Shown: positions 29,538 through 41,075, counted from the first letter of the stretch. The stretch: 64,000 nucleotides of DNA from Oscillospiraceae bacterium (GCA_902786285.1 CADABX010000001.1:101750-165749); one strand, 5' to 3'. Notes: generated by a model from the letters alone, not told the origin. Numbers and translations are program-made.

Positions 29538-31458
29538 CGTTCTGCCCCTCCTGCTGCGTGTCCTTATGGTGCTTCTCGGCGCGTTTTTGTGCCTCCTGCT
29601 TGCGCAAATAGATCATCAAAACCGAAATGTCCGCCGGGCTGACGCCAGAAATGCGGCTCGCCTGCCCGAGATTCTGCGGTTTGACCCGGTTCAGCTTTTC
29701 CTGCGCCTCCATCCGCAAACCCGTGATTGTCTGGTAATCCAGCGTTTCGTCGAGCTTTTTGCTTTCCAGCCGGCGCATCTCCTGCGCCTGTGCGAACTGG
29801 CGCTTGATGTAGCCTTCGTATTTGATGGAAATTTCCACCTGCTCGAACACTTCCGCCGGCAGATCCGGTCGATCCGGGTCGAACGGCGCCAGTAATTTAT
29901 AGCTGAGCTGCGGCCGTTTGAGCAGCTCCACCAGCCGGCAGCCGGTCTTCATCGGCGATGTTTCACGTGAAACAAGCAGCTCATTCAGCGCATCGCCCGG
30001 TGCAACACTCACCGACGCCACACGCGCTTTTTCCGCCTCGATCAGCCGCAGCTTCTCCTGCAGCCGCTGATACTTTTCTTCACCCACAAGGCCGATCTCA
30101 TAGCCGCGTGCCGTCAGGCGGATATCGGCGTTGTCCTGCCGCAGCAGCAGCCGGTATTCCGAGCGCGACGTCATCATACGATACGGGTCGGAGCAGCCGC
30201 GCGTGACCAGATCATCGATCAGTGTGCCGATATAGGAGCTGGCGCGGTCGAGGACAAAGGGCTCCTTGTGCTGCAGCTTACGCGCCGCGTTGATACCGGC
30301 GATCAGGCCCTGCGCCGCTGCTTCCTCATAGCCGCTGGAGCCGTTGAACTGGCCGGCGCCGAACAGACCGGGCAGCGCTTTGAATTCCAGCGAGGGATAG
30401 AGCGCCAGCGGATCGACACAGTCGTATTCGATCGCGTAGGCCGTGCGCATGACCTGCACATGCTCAAGACCCGGCACCGTGCGCAGCAATTTCAGCTGCA
30501 CATCTTCGGGCAGGGAGGAGGACATGCCCTGCAGATACATCTCTTCCGTGTGTTCACCGCAGGGTTCGATGAAGATCTGGTGGCGTTCCTTTTCGGAAAA
30601 GCGCACGATTTTATCTTCGATGCTCGGGCAATAGCGCGGGCCTTTGCCGTCGATTTTGCCGGAAAACAGGGGAGAGCGGTGCAAGTTTTCGAGGATGATC
30701 CGTTTGGTCTCGCTGTTGGTATAAGTGATATAACATGGCAGTTTGTTTTGCGGTTGGAGCTCACCGTCAAACGAAAACGGCACAATCTGCGGGTCACCGT
30801 CCTGCCGTTCCAGATTGGAAAAATCAATGCTTCTGCGATTCACGCGTGCCGGTGTGCCGGTCTTAAACCGCCGGGTCGGCACGCCCAGGCGTTTGAGCGA
30901 CGCGGCAAGCTCTGTTGCGGCAAACATGCCGTCCGGGCCGCCTTCGTAGGACACGTCGCCCACATAGATGCGGCCGCCTAAAAACGTGCCGGTTGCAAGG
31001 ATCACACAGGCTGCCTGATAGATTGCTTCGAGCCGGGTCAGACACTTCCAGCGGCCGTCGTCGGTTCGGGTCAGGTCGACCACCTCGGCCTGAACGATCT
31101 CCAGGCCGTCCTGCAGTTCCATCACATGCTTCATATATTCGCTGTAGCGCCGGCGGTCGATCTGCGCCCGCAGCGAATGGACGGCCGGCCCTTTGCCGCG
31201 GTTCAAAATCCGGCTTTGCAGCGTATTGGCGTCCGCCGCTTTGCCCATTTCGCCGCCGAGCGCATCGATCTCGCGCACAAGGTGGCCTTTGGACGTGCCG
31301 CCGATGGACGGGTTGCAGGGCATATTGCCGACCCAGTCCATGTTGATGGTAAAGACGCCAACCTGCGCGCCGAGCCGCGCGGCAGCCAGACCGGCTTCAA
31401 TACCGGCATGGCCGGCGCCGATCACGATGACGTCATAGGATTTTGCGAAGTACTGCAT
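29530..31458 (-). CDS. mnmG: tRNA uridine-5-carboxymethylaminomethyl modification enzyme MnmG (GidA)
   Basis: 642 residues from the ATG at 31458, which has GGGAGG 5 bases upstream; a longer frame from 31479 would put seven odd residues (MRLSGGP) before it and lacks a ribosome binding site. MnmG with MnmE makes cmnm5U34 in tRNAs reading NNA/NNG codons. Visible features: FAD dinucleotide-binding motif VIGAGHAG (12-19), the family signature GPRYCPSIEDKIVRF, GQFNGSSGYEEAAAQG and the C-terminal helical domain with SGVSPADISVL. mnmE is not in the window; in B. subtilis it is next to mnmG. One parS site lies inside the gene and another just before its ribosome binding site. Confidence 0.96.
   Translation of the reverse strand: MQYFAKSYDVIVIGAGHAGIEAGLAAARLGAQVGVFTINMDWVGNMPCNPSIGGTSKGHLVREIDALGGEMGKAADANTLQSRILNRGKGPAVHSLRAQIDRRRYSEYMKHVMELQDGLEIVQAEVVDLTRTDDGRWKCLTRLEAIYQAACVILATGTFLGGRIYVGDVSYEGGPDGMFAATELAASLKRLGVPTRRFKTGTPARVNRRSIDFSNLERQDGDPQIVPFSFDGELQPQNKLPCYITYTNSETKRIILENLHRSPLFSGKIDGKGPRYCPSIEDKIVRFSEKERHQIFIEPCGEHTEEMYLQGMSSSLPEDVQLKLLRTVPGLEHVQVMRTAYAIEYDCVDPLALYPSLEFKALPGLFGAGQFNGSSGYEEAAAQGLIAGINAARKLQHKEPFVLDRASSYIGTLIDDLVTRGCSDPYRMMTSRSEYRLLLRQDNADIRLTARGYEIGLVGEEKYQRLQEKLRLIEAEKARVASVSVAPGDALNELLVSRETSPMKTGCRLVELLKRPQLSYKLLAPFDPDRPDLPAEVFEQVEISIKYEGYIKRQFAQAQEMRRLESKKLDETLDYQTITGLRMEAQEKLNRVKPQNLGQASRISGVSPADISVLMIYLRKQEAQKRAEKHHKDTQQEGQNDD
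29959..29974. promoter_or_regulatory. parS partition site inside mnmG
   Basis: TGTTTCACGTGAAACA, an exact 16-base match to the bacterial parS palindrome. It lies within the mnmG coding region, about 1.2 kb from the parB start and 11 kb from the origin. Confidence 0.93.
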
Positions 31459-31478
31459 AGGGCCTCCCGACAGGCGCA

Positions 31479-31494
31479 TGTTTCACGTGAAACA
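31479..31494. promoter_or_regulatory. parS partition site in the mnmG leader
   Basis: A second exact TGTTTCACGTGAAACA, ending about 20 bases upstream of the mnmG start. ParB bound here would sit over the mnmG leader, so an effect on mnmG expression is possible. Confidence 0.93.
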
Positions 31495-31637
31495 CAGCGC
31501 GGTTTCATTGGATAAAAAGAAGGAAAACGATCCGTTGTTCATTTTGAAGAGAATAAAGCAACAGAGCGCTATATTTCGATATTAGAATTTTATATAGATA
31601 TCTAAGTCCGTTTTTTCGTTTTTATATAACCATATTT

Positions 31638-32303
31638 TCACTGCTCATCCCGCAAAACCAGCGGCAACAGCTCTTTTGCGGCAGCAATGATATAGGTGGC
31701 GTTGTGAGCGCGGAATTCTTCTTCGCTCCCGTAGCCAAACAGTACACCGCAGCTGTCCACCCCGGCGCCTGCCGCGCCGTCGAGGTCATAGAGCCGGTCG
31801 CCGACCATCAGCACGCGGCGCCTGTCGGCGGCGCCGAGCTTTTCCATGCTGCTTTCGATCAGGTCGGTCTTGCTCGCGTGGCGGCTGTCGTCAAACGCTG
31901 TGCCGGTCACCGCGTCAAACAGATCGGTGATGCCGAGATAGCCCATCACATCATAGATCAGTGACTGCGGCTTGGAGGAGGCAATGCCGAGCTTCACGCC
32001 ATGCACGCGCAGCGTCCGCAGCAGTTCGAGCATTCCGGGATACAGCGCACATTCAAACACACCCGTTTTTCGGTAGCGGGCGCGGTAGCTTTTGATATAA
32101 GCGTCCACCCGGTTTTCCGGCACGCCGTAGAAATGGGTAAAGCTGTAATAGATCGGCGGGCCGATGAATTTTTTCAAATCCGACAGATCGGGCACCGGAT
32201 CACCCTGATCGCAAAATGCGAACTGCAGACTTTTGAGGATGCCCTCGCCGGTGTCCACCACCGTGCCGTCAAAATCAAAGATGACAAAGTCGTATTTTTT
32301 CAT
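31638..32303 (-). CDS. HAD-superfamily hydrolase, phosphoglycolate phosphatase-like
   Basis: 221 residues from the ATG at 32303, which follows AAGGA; an in-frame start 27 bases earlier lacks this signal. HAD motif I is FDFDGTVVDTG with nucleophile Asp10 and Asp12, motif II is the Ser in IASSKP, motif III is the Lys in SKTDLI, and motif IV is MVGDRLYDLDGA. The cap inserted between motifs I and II is the small helical type of the Gph/PGMB group, so the substrate is probably a small phosphomonoester such as phosphoglycolate or a nucleotide. It lies between an LCP protein gene and mnmG, with a terminator upstream, so it probably has its own promoter. Confidence 0.85.
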   Translation of the reverse strand: MKKYDFVIFDFDGTVVDTGEGILKSLQFAFCDQGDPVPDLSDLKKFIGPPIYYSFTHFYGVPENRVDAYIKSYRARYRKTGVFECALYPGMLELLRTLRVHGVKLGIASSKPQSLIYDVMGYLGITDLFDAVTGTAFDDSRHASKTDLIESSMEKLGAADRRRVLMVGDRLYDLDGAAGAGVDSCGVLFGYGSEEEFRAHNATYIIAAAKELLPLVLRDEQ

Positions 32304-32334
32304 AGGTTCCTTATCTATATATAAACACAAATAA

Positions 32335-32354
32335 GGGCGAACCGCGGTCCGCCC
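32335..32354 (-). terminator. Terminator after the LCP gene
   Basis: GGGCGAACC (32335-32343) and GGTCCGCCC (32346-32354) pair with one mismatch around a GC turn, followed on the minus strand by TTATTTGTGTTT. It starts just past the LCP stop codon. Confidence 0.65.
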
Positions 32355-32362
32355 ACATTTTC

Positions 32363-33514
32363 TTATCTTAATGATACCAGCTGGAAGGGGATGACACGGT
32401 CGTCGGCCAGTGTAATATTGCTCTCGCCGTAGATCGCGGTCTGAATCCGCTGGGCTGCAAGCTCAAAATCGATCAGCACCAGCGAGGTGCCGCCGATCAT
32501 GCCGGCCCTAAACACATCGTCGTCCGCGATCGTGGTCTGCTGAATCTCATAGTTGAGCCAGCCGTTGGTCAGACCCTGCACCCCGTAGGAGAGGATCTCC
32601 ATACGCGTCAGGTTCGTTTTCACATATTTGAACAGCATGTCAAGCGCGTCGTTCAGCTGTGAGATGCCGGCGCCCTTGGCGGAATCCATCAGCGCCATAA
32701 TGACCTTGCGCTGCCGCCGGGTCCGGCTGACGTCGGAATCGGAATCGCTTTTGCGGATCCGCGCATAGACCAGCGCCTCCCAGCCGTCCAGCTTGACCGC
32801 CGGCCCGGATTCGATGGTGTGCACCGTGGTGCGGTTGATATACTCCGCCTCATAATCCTCCACTTCGATCGTCAGTCCGCCCAACGCGTTGATGATGTCG
32901 GTGAAGGAGCTGAAGTCCACGGCAACGTAATAGTCGATCTTGATCTTGAAATCGTTCTGGATCGTCTCGATCAGTGTTTCCGGTCCGCCGAAGAAATAGG
33001 ACGAGTTGATCTTGCCGTATGTGTCCTTGTTGCGCGCGTTGATATAGGTCCACGTGTCGCGGAACAGGGAGGTCATATTGATCTTTTTCGTCTTTTTGTT
33101 GAGCGACAGGATAATCAGCGTATCGCTGCGGCCGCCGTTTTCCAACGCGTCGGCGGAATCGAGTCCGATCAGCAAAACATTGATCACGTTTTTGCTGGAA
33201 TAGGGGGTGCCGCCGTTGTTGGCCCATTGATACAGATAGTCGTTGAGCGAGCCGGCGCTGTTGATCGAATTGATGACGTCGATCATCTCGTCTTCATAGA
33301 TCTCGTCCGTAAACGAGGACGGCGCCGTCTGCTGCTTCGGATCCTCATACTGGATCTTGCTGAGCTTCGCATTGATATAGCCGATGCCGACAGCGAATAC
33401 AACAACCAGAACCGCCAGCAAAAAATAGAGGTTTTTGGCTCTGCGCCGCTTGTTTGTCCAAAAGAAACGGACAATGGGATTCCCTTTCTTTTGATTGGCA
33501 GTTTCACCGTTCAA
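32363..33514 (-). CDS. LytR-CpsA-Psr (LCP) family cell-wall polymer ligase
   Basis: 383 residues, TTG start at 33514. LCP enzymes move undecaprenyl-linked glycopolymers such as teichoic acids or capsule onto peptidoglycan, outside the membrane. There is a short basic cytoplasmic tail, one transmembrane anchor (about 29-46) and then an extracellular LCP domain with NVLLIGLDSAD, GGRSDTLIILSLN (Arg/Asp of the active centre), MTSLFRDTWTYI, KINSSYFFGGPETLIETI, and the late conserved RIRKSDSDSDVSRTRRQRKV. Length and motif order are those of complete family members. It follows gyrA by 32 bases on the same strand and may be cotranscribed; a terminator follows it. Confidence 0.9.
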   Translation of the reverse strand: MNGETANQKKGNPIVRFFWTNKRRRAKNLYFLLAVLVVVFAVGIGYINAKLSKIQYEDPKQQTAPSSFTDEIYEDEMIDVINSINSAGSLNDYLYQWANNGGTPYSSKNVINVLLIGLDSADALENGGRSDTLIILSLNKKTKKINMTSLFRDTWTYINARNKDTYGKINSSYFFGGPETLIETIQNDFKIKIDYYVAVDFSSFTDIINALGGLTIEVEDYEAEYINRTTVHTIESGPAVKLDGWEALVYARIRKSDSDSDVSRTRRQRKVIMALMDSAKGAGISQLNDALDMLFKYVKTNLTRMEILSYGVQGLTNGWLNYEIQQTTIADDDVFRAGMIGGTSLVLIDFELAAQRIQTAIYGESNITLADDRVIPFQLVSLR

Positions 33515-33546
33515 CCGGTTCCCTTCTTTCTTTTTCTATGCACAAA

Positions 33547-36048
33547 TTATGCTTCGTCCTGGCTTTGTTCTTCCGTTGCTTCCGTGTCCTCCGGTGCGTC
33601 CTCGTTCGCGATCGGCGCGGCCGAAACAACCGTTTCGCCCTGGGATACGCGCATGACGCGCACACCCTTGGAGGTGCGGGAATTGATATTGATCTGATTG
33701 GCCGGAATACGGATCACGATGCCGTCGGAGGAAATCAGAATCACATCGTCGCTGTCGCTGACCAGACACACGGAAACGACCTTGCCGTTTTTGTCGGTTT
33801 TATAGTTGGTCGAGCCCTTGCCGCCGCGGGTCTGGCAGCGGTATTCGCTCAGCTCCGAACGCCGGCCGTTGCCGGTTTCGCTGACGGTCAGGATGCGGAC
33901 CGTTTCGTCTGCGTCCTTTGCAAGCGCGCACATGCCGACCACTTCGTCGTCCTCGCTCTTGAGCTCGATGGCACGCACGCCGCGGGCGGTTCTGCCGATG
34001 GAGCGGGCGTCCGATTCGTGGAAGCGGATGCCGAAGCCGCCGCGGGTGGCCACATAGATATCGTCGTCTCCACCTGTCAGCTTGACCCAGGCAAGCTCGT
34101 CGCCCTCGTCGAGATTGATCGCGATGATGCCGCCCTTACGGATATTGCGGTATTCGTCGAGCTTGGTGCGCTTGATCACGCCCTTGCGGGTCACCATGCA
34201 AAGATAGTATTTATCTTCGCCGAAGTCGGGCACCCGGATCATGGCGCTGATCTTTTCGCCGGCCTCGAGCGGCAGGAGATTCACCACGTTCATGCCCTTG
34301 CTCTGGCGGCTGCTTTCGGGAATCTCATAGCCCTTGAGCCGGTAGGTGCGGCCGAAGTTGGTAAAGAACATGATATAGTCGTGGCTCGAGCAGGAGAACA
34401 TGGTCTGCACCACGTCCTCTTCGCGCCGGCTCATACCCTTGACGCCGCGTCCGCCGCGCTTCTGGATCGTATATTCGCTGGTCGGCATACGTTTGATATA
34501 ACCGAACGTGGTCAGCGTATACATGCACTGCTCTTCGGGAATCAGATCCTCCACATCCACTTCGCCGCTGACGGAGGCGATCTCGGTCAGACGCTCGTCG
34601 GCAAACTTCTGGCGCAGCGCCATCGCTTCGTCCTTGACGATTTCGAGCACGCGCGTTTCGGACGCGAGGATCTCGTTGTATTCGGCAATCTTTGCCTGAA
34701 TTGCTTTGAGTTCTTCCTCAATCTTGATCCGCTCCAGACCGGTCAACTGACCGAGCCGCATCTTGACGATGGCGTCCGCCTGGATCTCGTCGAGGTTGAA
34801 GCGTTCCATCAGCTGCTGCTTGCCTTCATTCTGGTCCTTGGCCTTGCGCAAAAGCGCGATGATCTCGTCGATATAATCGAGCGCAGTCTTCAAGCCCTCC
34901 AGAATGTGTTCGCGTTCCATCGCCTTGCGCAGATCAAAGCGCGTGCGGCGTTCGATGACCTGCTCCTGAAAATGGATGTATTCTTCCAGAATCTGCTTGA
35001 GTGTCAGAATCCGCGGCACACCGTCCACCAGCGCCAGCATGATGATGCCGTAGGTGATCTGGAGCTGCGTCATGGAATACAGCGAGTTCAGCACAACCTG
35101 CGGGTTCGCGTCCTTTTTGAGGTCGATCACAAGGTTCATACCCTCGCGGTTGGAATAGTCGTTGATATCGGCAATGCCTTCAATGCGTTTGTCCTTGACC
35201 AGATCGGCGATCGATTCGATCAGACGGCGCTTGTTGACCTGATAGGGAAGCTCCGACACCACGATCTGGAAGCGGCCGTTTTTGGCTTCCACAATCTCGG
35301 CGCGGGCGCGCACGGTGATTTTGGCGCGGCCGGTGCCGTAGGCGGCGCGGATGCCGGCTTTGCCCATGATGATGCCGGCGGTCGGGAAGTCCGGGCCTTT
35401 GATGTATTCCATCAGCTCTTCGAGCGAGGCGTCCGGATGGTCGATCAAAAAGCACATGCCGTCGATCACTTCGCCCATATTATGCGGCGGAATGTTCGTG
35501 GCCATACCCACGGCGATACCCGTGGAGCCGTTGACCAGAATGTTCGGAAACCGGGAGGGGAGGACCGTCGGTTCTTTGAGACGGTCGTCGTAGTTTGGAA
35601 TAAAATCGACCGTTTCCTTGTCGATATCGGTGAGCATCTCCATCGAGATCTTGCTCATACGCGATTCGGTATAACGGTAGGCAGCCGGCGGGTCGCCGTC
35701 GACGGAGCCGAAGTTGCCGTGGCCGTCCACAAGAAGATACCGCGTCGAGAACGTCTGCGCCAAGCGCACCATCGCGTCGTAAACCGACGCGTCACCGTGC
35801 GGATGGTAGCGGCCCAAAACGGAACCGACGGTGTCGGCGCATTTGCGGTAGGCCTTTTCGGGATACAGACCGTTTTCGTGCATCGTATAAAGAATACGGC
35901 GATGCACGGGCTTGAGTCCGTCGCGCACATCGGGCAGTGCACGCGACGTGATGACTGACATGGAGTAGCTCAAAAACGACGAGCGCATCTCCTTGTTGAG
36001 GTCAATATCTATAATCGTTTGGTTTTCGTAATTCGAAGTGTTGTCCAT
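33547..36048 (-). CDS. gyrA: DNA gyrase subunit A
   Basis: 833 residues from the ATG at 36048, placed 5 bases after AAGGTGA; a GTG three codons earlier is less well placed. GyrA carries the DNA breakage-reunion centre of gyrase, which introduces negative supercoils. The winged-helix domain has catalytic Tyr126 (AAYRYTE, E. coli Tyr122). The C-terminal beta-pinwheel carries the GyrA box [10 protein letters not shown], which distinguishes gyrase from topoisomerase IV. The C-terminus is acidic ([14 protein letters not shown]). In the quinolone-determining region the residue matching E. coli Ser83 is Ala87 ([10 protein letters not shown]), with Asp91 kept. It lies 26 bases behind gyrB in the same operon. 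Confidence 0.97.
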   Translation of the reverse strand: MDNTSNYENQTIIDIDLNKEMRSSFLSYSMSVITSRALPDVRDGLKPVHRRILYTMHENGLYPEKAYRKCADTVGSVLGRYHPHGDASVYDAMVRLAQTFSTRYLLVDGHGNFGSVDGDPPAAYRYTESRMSKISMEMLTDIDKETVDFIPNYDDRLKEPTVLPSRFPNILVNGSTGIAVGMATNIPPHNMGEVIDGMCFLIDHPDASLEELMEYIKGPDFPTAGIIMGKAGIRAAYGTGRAKITVRARAEIVEAKNGRFQIVVSELPYQVNKRRLIESIADLVKDKRIEGIADINDYSNREGMNLVIDLKKDANPQVVLNSLYSMTQLQITYGIIMLALVDGVPRILTLKQILEEYIHFQEQVIERRTRFDLRKAMEREHILEGLKTALDYIDEIIALLRKAKDQNEGKQQLMERFNLDEIQADAIVKMRLGQLTGLERIKIEEELKAIQAKIAEYNEILASETRVLEIVKDEAMALRQKFADERLTEIASVSGEVDVEDLIPEEQCMYTLTTFGYIKRMPTSEYTIQKRGGRGVKGMSRREEDVVQTMFSCSSHDYIMFFTNFGRTYRLKGYEIPESSRQSKGMNVVNLLPLEAGEKISAMIRVPDFGEDKYYLCMVTRKGVIKRTKLDEYRNIRKGGIIAINLDEGDELAWVKLTGGDDDIYVATRGGFGIRFHESDARSIGRTARGVRAIELKSEDDEVVGMCALAKDADETVRILTVSETGNGRRSELSEYRCQTRGGKGSTNYKTDKNGKVVSVCLVSDSDDVILISSDGIVIRIPANQININSRTSKGVRVMRVSQGETVVSAAPIANEDAPEDTEATEEQSQDEA

Positions 36049-36074
36049 TGTAATCACCTTGCCTTTACCGAGCC

Positions 36075-38087
<2,013 letters not shown>

Positions 38088-38126
38088 TCATCCTCCGTAT
38101 CTCTTGATTCATCTATCGTAAAAATC

Positions 38127-38378
38127 TTAAAATGATTGGTTTTTCTGTGTTCTGCCCATCAGCGTTGCCACAGACACGGGCGAAATATAAACGGTCTGAT
38201 CCTTTGTCACAATAAAGGATTTCGGCAGATCGTAGGATACATATTTCACACGGCCGCTTTTTTCCGCCTGCGCCAGAAAATCGCGCGTCGTCTTGCTGAC
38301 GGTCGTGTTATCCATATCGAAAAAGCCGATGATCTCCTGTGTGGTGATCACGGTGTTTTGTCCGAGATGCAAATACAT
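38127..38378 (-). CDS. remB: RemB/YaaB, DUF370 family protein
   Basis: 83 residues (MYLHLGQNTVITTQEIIGFF ...). This small protein sits between recF and gyrB in many Firmicutes. B. subtilis RemB is linked to control of extracellular matrix genes, together with RemA, a DNA-binding paralogue; no RemA gene is visible here. The conserved start (YLHLG, TTQEIIGFFDMDNT) and the VYISPVSVATLMGR segment identify the family. It is 12 bases downstream of recF and upstream of gyrB, consistent with one transcript. Confidence 0.88.
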   Translation of the reverse strand: MYLHLGQNTVITTQEIIGFFDMDNTTVSKTTRDFLAQAEKSGRVKYVSYDLPKSFIVTKDQTVYISPVSVATLMGRTQKNQSF

Positions 38379-38390
38379 AAGCGTTCTTCC

Positions 38391-39482
38391 TTATATGATC
38401 TTACCGTTTTTCATCCGGATCGCTTTGCCGTACTGCAGATTCTGCACCGACGCGGGATCGCAGCAGGTGATAAATACCTGCCAGTCGCTGATGTGGTTGA
38501 GTATATAGTTTTGCCGGAAGCTGTCGAGTTCGCTCATCACATCATCGAGCAGCGCCACAGGCTGTTCGCCGGTAAAGCTGCGGATGACTGCCGCTTCGCC
38601 AAGCTTGAGCGCCAGCGCCGCCGAGCGCTGCTGACCCTGCGAGCCGTAGCTGCGGGCGGACAGATCGTTGATTTTGATCAAAAGATCGTCCCGGTGCGGA
38701 CCGACCGAGGTGCTGCCGGTGACAAGATCGGTCTTTCTTGCGGCACGCAGCAGATCGCGCATGCCCTGCCGGATCTCCTCTTTGGTATTGCCGCCGGTAC
38801 TGCCAGCTTCCTGATAGGTGATTTCCAGCGTTTCCCTTTTACCGGAGATCCCGCCGTAGATTTCGGTCGCGAATGTACTCAGACGGTGGATATATCCGAT
38901 CCGCTGGATCATGAGTTCTGCCGCGTAAAACGCGATCTGTTCCTCCCACACGTCGAGCGTGTCATACAATTCGCTGTGGTACATCAGATCCTTGAGCAGT
39001 ATATTGCGCTGCGCGAGCGCTTTATTATAGCCGGAGAGCGCCAGCGCATACTTCGGCTTGAGCTGGCTGATCGCGGCGTCCAAGAATTTGCGGCGTTCAT
39101 ACGGTCCATCCTTGATCAGCGACAGATGCACCGGCGAAAACACCACCGCCAGAAACGAACCCATCACTTTAGCCGGCGACGTCAGTTTGATGCCGTTTTT
39201 GGTAAACCGCCGCGTCTTTTCAATCGACAGCAGCAGATTCTGGTCGCGGCCTTCGCCGAAATAATCCAGCGACAGAGCCGCTTTTGCGCCGCCGAAGCCG
39301 ACACATTCCGTATCCTTCGCGCCGCGAAAGCTGCGGCACCCGGTAAACAACCAGATGCTTTCCAGCAGATTTGTTTTGCCCTGCGCGTTGTCGCCCCAGA
39401 TCAGGTTGACGCCGTCGCACGGCTCAAACACGGCAGACGCAATATTACGGAAATTTGTCAGCTCCAACTGCGTTACTCGCAT
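38391..39482 (-). CDS. recF: DNA replication and repair protein RecF
   Basis: 363 residues. RecF is an SMC/Rad50-like ATPase that helps load RecA on gapped DNA and restart replication. It starts with the typical RVTQLELTNFRNI, has Walker A GDNAQGKT (30-37), the ABC-type signature region SYGSQGQQRSAALALKL and Walker B ALLDDVMSELD. The start overlaps the end of the S4-domain gene by 10 bases, so translation is probably coupled. Complete and of normal length. Confidence 0.96.
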   Translation of the reverse strand: MRVTQLELTNFRNIASAVFEPCDGVNLIWGDNAQGKTNLLESIWLFTGCRSFRGAKDTECVGFGGAKAALSLDYFGEGRDQNLLLSIEKTRRFTKNGIKLTSPAKVMGSFLAVVFSPVHLSLIKDGPYERRKFLDAAISQLKPKYALALSGYNKALAQRNILLKDLMYHSELYDTLDVWEEQIAFYAAELMIQRIGYIHRLSTFATEIYGGISGKRETLEITYQEAGSTGGNTKEEIRQGMRDLLRAARKTDLVTGSTSVGPHRDDLLIKINDLSARSYGSQGQQRSAALALKLGEAAVIRSFTGEQPVALLDDVMSELDSFRQNYILNHISDWQVFITCCDPASVQNLQYGKAIRMKNGKII

Positions 39483-39721
39483 GTTACAACCTCATACTGT
39501 TGTTTTTCAAATTCAAAAAAATCGCCGTTCCGCAGCTTTTTGCCGCGTTGGGTACAAACAATACCGTTGACCTTTACAAGGCCGTCCTGAATCACAAATT
39601 TGGCTTCTCCGCCGGTGGAAACGACACTCGAAAGCTTAAGCGCGGAATCCAGACGGATATATTCGGTTTTGATCTGCAGCGTTGCGCGCTTTTTCGGCGC
39701 AACCTTGACATGTATTTTCAT
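39473..39721 (-). CDS. yaaA: S4-domain RNA-binding protein, YaaA type
   Basis: 82 residues from the ATG at 39721 (MKIHVKV); a longer frame begins inside dnaN and its extra 37 residues look non-coding. The protein is little more than an S4 RNA-binding domain: RLDSALKLSSVVSTGGEAK, VKVNG, RGKKLRNGD. It stands between dnaN and recF, as yaaA does in B. subtilis and many Firmicutes. The RNA target is unknown; related S4 proteins act on ribosomes. The ribosome binding site is weak (AAAAGAG), so it may depend on dnaN translation ending 26 bases upstream. Confidence 0.88.
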   Translation of the reverse strand: MKIHVKVAPKKRATLQIKTEYIRLDSALKLSSVVSTGGEAKFVIQDGLVKVNGIVCTQRGKKLRNGDFFEFEKQQYEVVTCE

Positions 39722-39747
39722 GGTCTGTTTCTCTTTTCGGGTTCTCT

Positions 39748-40842
39748 TCAGATTCTGACGGGCAGGACCAAAAACAGGAACGCTTCGCCCTCGGTCGGCA
39801 AAATCAGAATCGGCTGGTTGGCACTGTTGCATTCCACTTTGATCTCATCCGTTTCACACGCCTTGAGCGCGTCGAGCATAAATTTGCTGTTGAAACCGAT
39901 CTCCAGATCCTGGCCGACAACCTCCGCTTCCATCTTATCGGTTGCCGTACCGATCGAGGTGATCGAAGAAAACTTCATTCGGTTTTGGCCGATTACACAG
40001 CGTACCGGACTGGAACGGTCGGTGATGATCAGCGACGTGCGTTCCACACATTCGATCATGCGTCTTGTCTGTGCATGAATCGTTGTTGCCGCAGACAGAG
40101 GGATCGCCGCTTTATAATCGATAAAGTTGCCCTCCAGCAGACGGGAAATGATACGGTAATCGCCGACTTCAAACAGAATGTGACGCTTACCGACGGAAAT
40201 GGAATACATCTCCTCGTCGTTTTCGCTGAGCTTGACAATCTCGCCGAGCGATTTTGCCGGCACCACAAAGCTGACGGGCTCGCCGCTGTAGTCGATCTCT
40301 TCTCTGCGAACGGCCAATCTTGCGCCGTCCACAGCAACCAGCACAATCTTGCCGTCGCTGATTTCAAACTTGACGCCGGAATGGACCGGGTTGCGTTCGC
40401 TGGTGGAAACGGAGAAAATCGTTTTGCGGATCATATCCTTCAGAAGACCCTGCTGGATCACGATCGGAAATCCGCCGGAAATGGTCGGCAGATCCGGATA
40501 TTCCTCGGCGGAGGTGCCAATAATGGAATATTCCGTTTCACCGCTCTTGATCTTGCAGATGTTGCGCTCGTCGCTTTCAATGCTGACCGTTTCGTCCGGA
40601 AGCATGCGCAGAATGTCACAGAAGTTCTTTGCATTTAGGATGATGCTGCCGTTTTCCTCCACATCGGCTTCCAGATAGGTCTCCGTGCCGACTTCAAGAT
40701 CGTAACCGGTCAGACGGATGGAGTCGCCGAGGGCGTCAATCAGAATGCCTTCGATCGCCGGAATGGTGGATTTACTGGAAACGGTACGCTGCACATTCAT
40801 GCACAGCTTTGCAAGCTTTGCGCTGTCGCAAACGATTTTCAT
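39748..40842 (-). CDS. dnaN: DNA polymerase III beta subunit (sliding clamp)
   Basis: 364 residues from the ATG at 40842, which has GAGGAGG 8 bases upstream; an upstream start at 40932 would add an unlikely Thr/Phe-rich leader through the origin sequence. Three clamp domains of about 120 residues each are seen: MKIVCDSAKLAKLCMNVQR..., FPIVIQQGLLKDMIRKTIFSVS... and the C-terminal domain ending PTEGEAFLFLVLPVRI, where the usual end is the L-P-M/V-R peptide. It forms the ring that holds the polymerase on DNA and binds clamp-binding motifs of many partners. The origin lies immediately upstream. Confidence 0.96.
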   Translation of the reverse strand: MKIVCDSAKLAKLCMNVQRTVSSKSTIPAIEGILIDALGDSIRLTGYDLEVGTETYLEADVEENGSIILNAKNFCDILRMLPDETVSIESDERNICKIKSGETEYSIIGTSAEEYPDLPTISGGFPIVIQQGLLKDMIRKTIFSVSTSERNPVHSGVKFEISDGKIVLVAVDGARLAVRREEIDYSGEPVSFVVPAKSLGEIVKLSENDEEMYSISVGKRHILFEVGDYRIISRLLEGNFIDYKAAIPLSAATTIHAQTRRMIECVERTSLIITDRSSPVRCVIGQNRMKFSSITSIGTATDKMEAEVVGQDLEIGFNSKFMLDALKACETDEIKVECNSANQPILILPTEGEAFLFLVLPVRI

Positions 40843-41075
40843 AAATTTTTGCCTCCTCGCAAGAAAAGTAAGAATAAAGAATGTAGTAGTTGTAGTAGGG
40901 GATGTGAAAAACATGGAAAACAGGAAACGCACCGGAAAAACAGGGACTTTTCTTTTCTAAACGGCCTATGCAGAACCATGTGCAGAAATGGAAAAACAAC
41001 GCGCGTCTGTTTTCAAAACATGAAAAATGTGGAAACGAATCTGTGGAAAGTGAAATAAACTGTGGAAAACTTTGG
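40843..41075. other. Replication origin (oriC) core with DnaA-trio and DnaA boxes
   Basis: The dnaA-dnaN gap. Reading from dnaN: an AT-rich stretch (about 40860-40882), a DnaA-trio array TAG-TAG-TTG-TAG-TAG (40883-40897), a GGGG step (40898-40901), box-like ATGTGAAAAA and CATGGAAAAC (40902-40921), and farther on three boxes TGTGGAAAC (41028-41036), TGTGGAAAG (41042-41050) and TGTGGAAAA (41061-41069), all in one orientation. The order unwinding region, trio, GC-rich spacer, DnaA box is that of the B. subtilis basal unwinding system. Confidence 0.78.
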
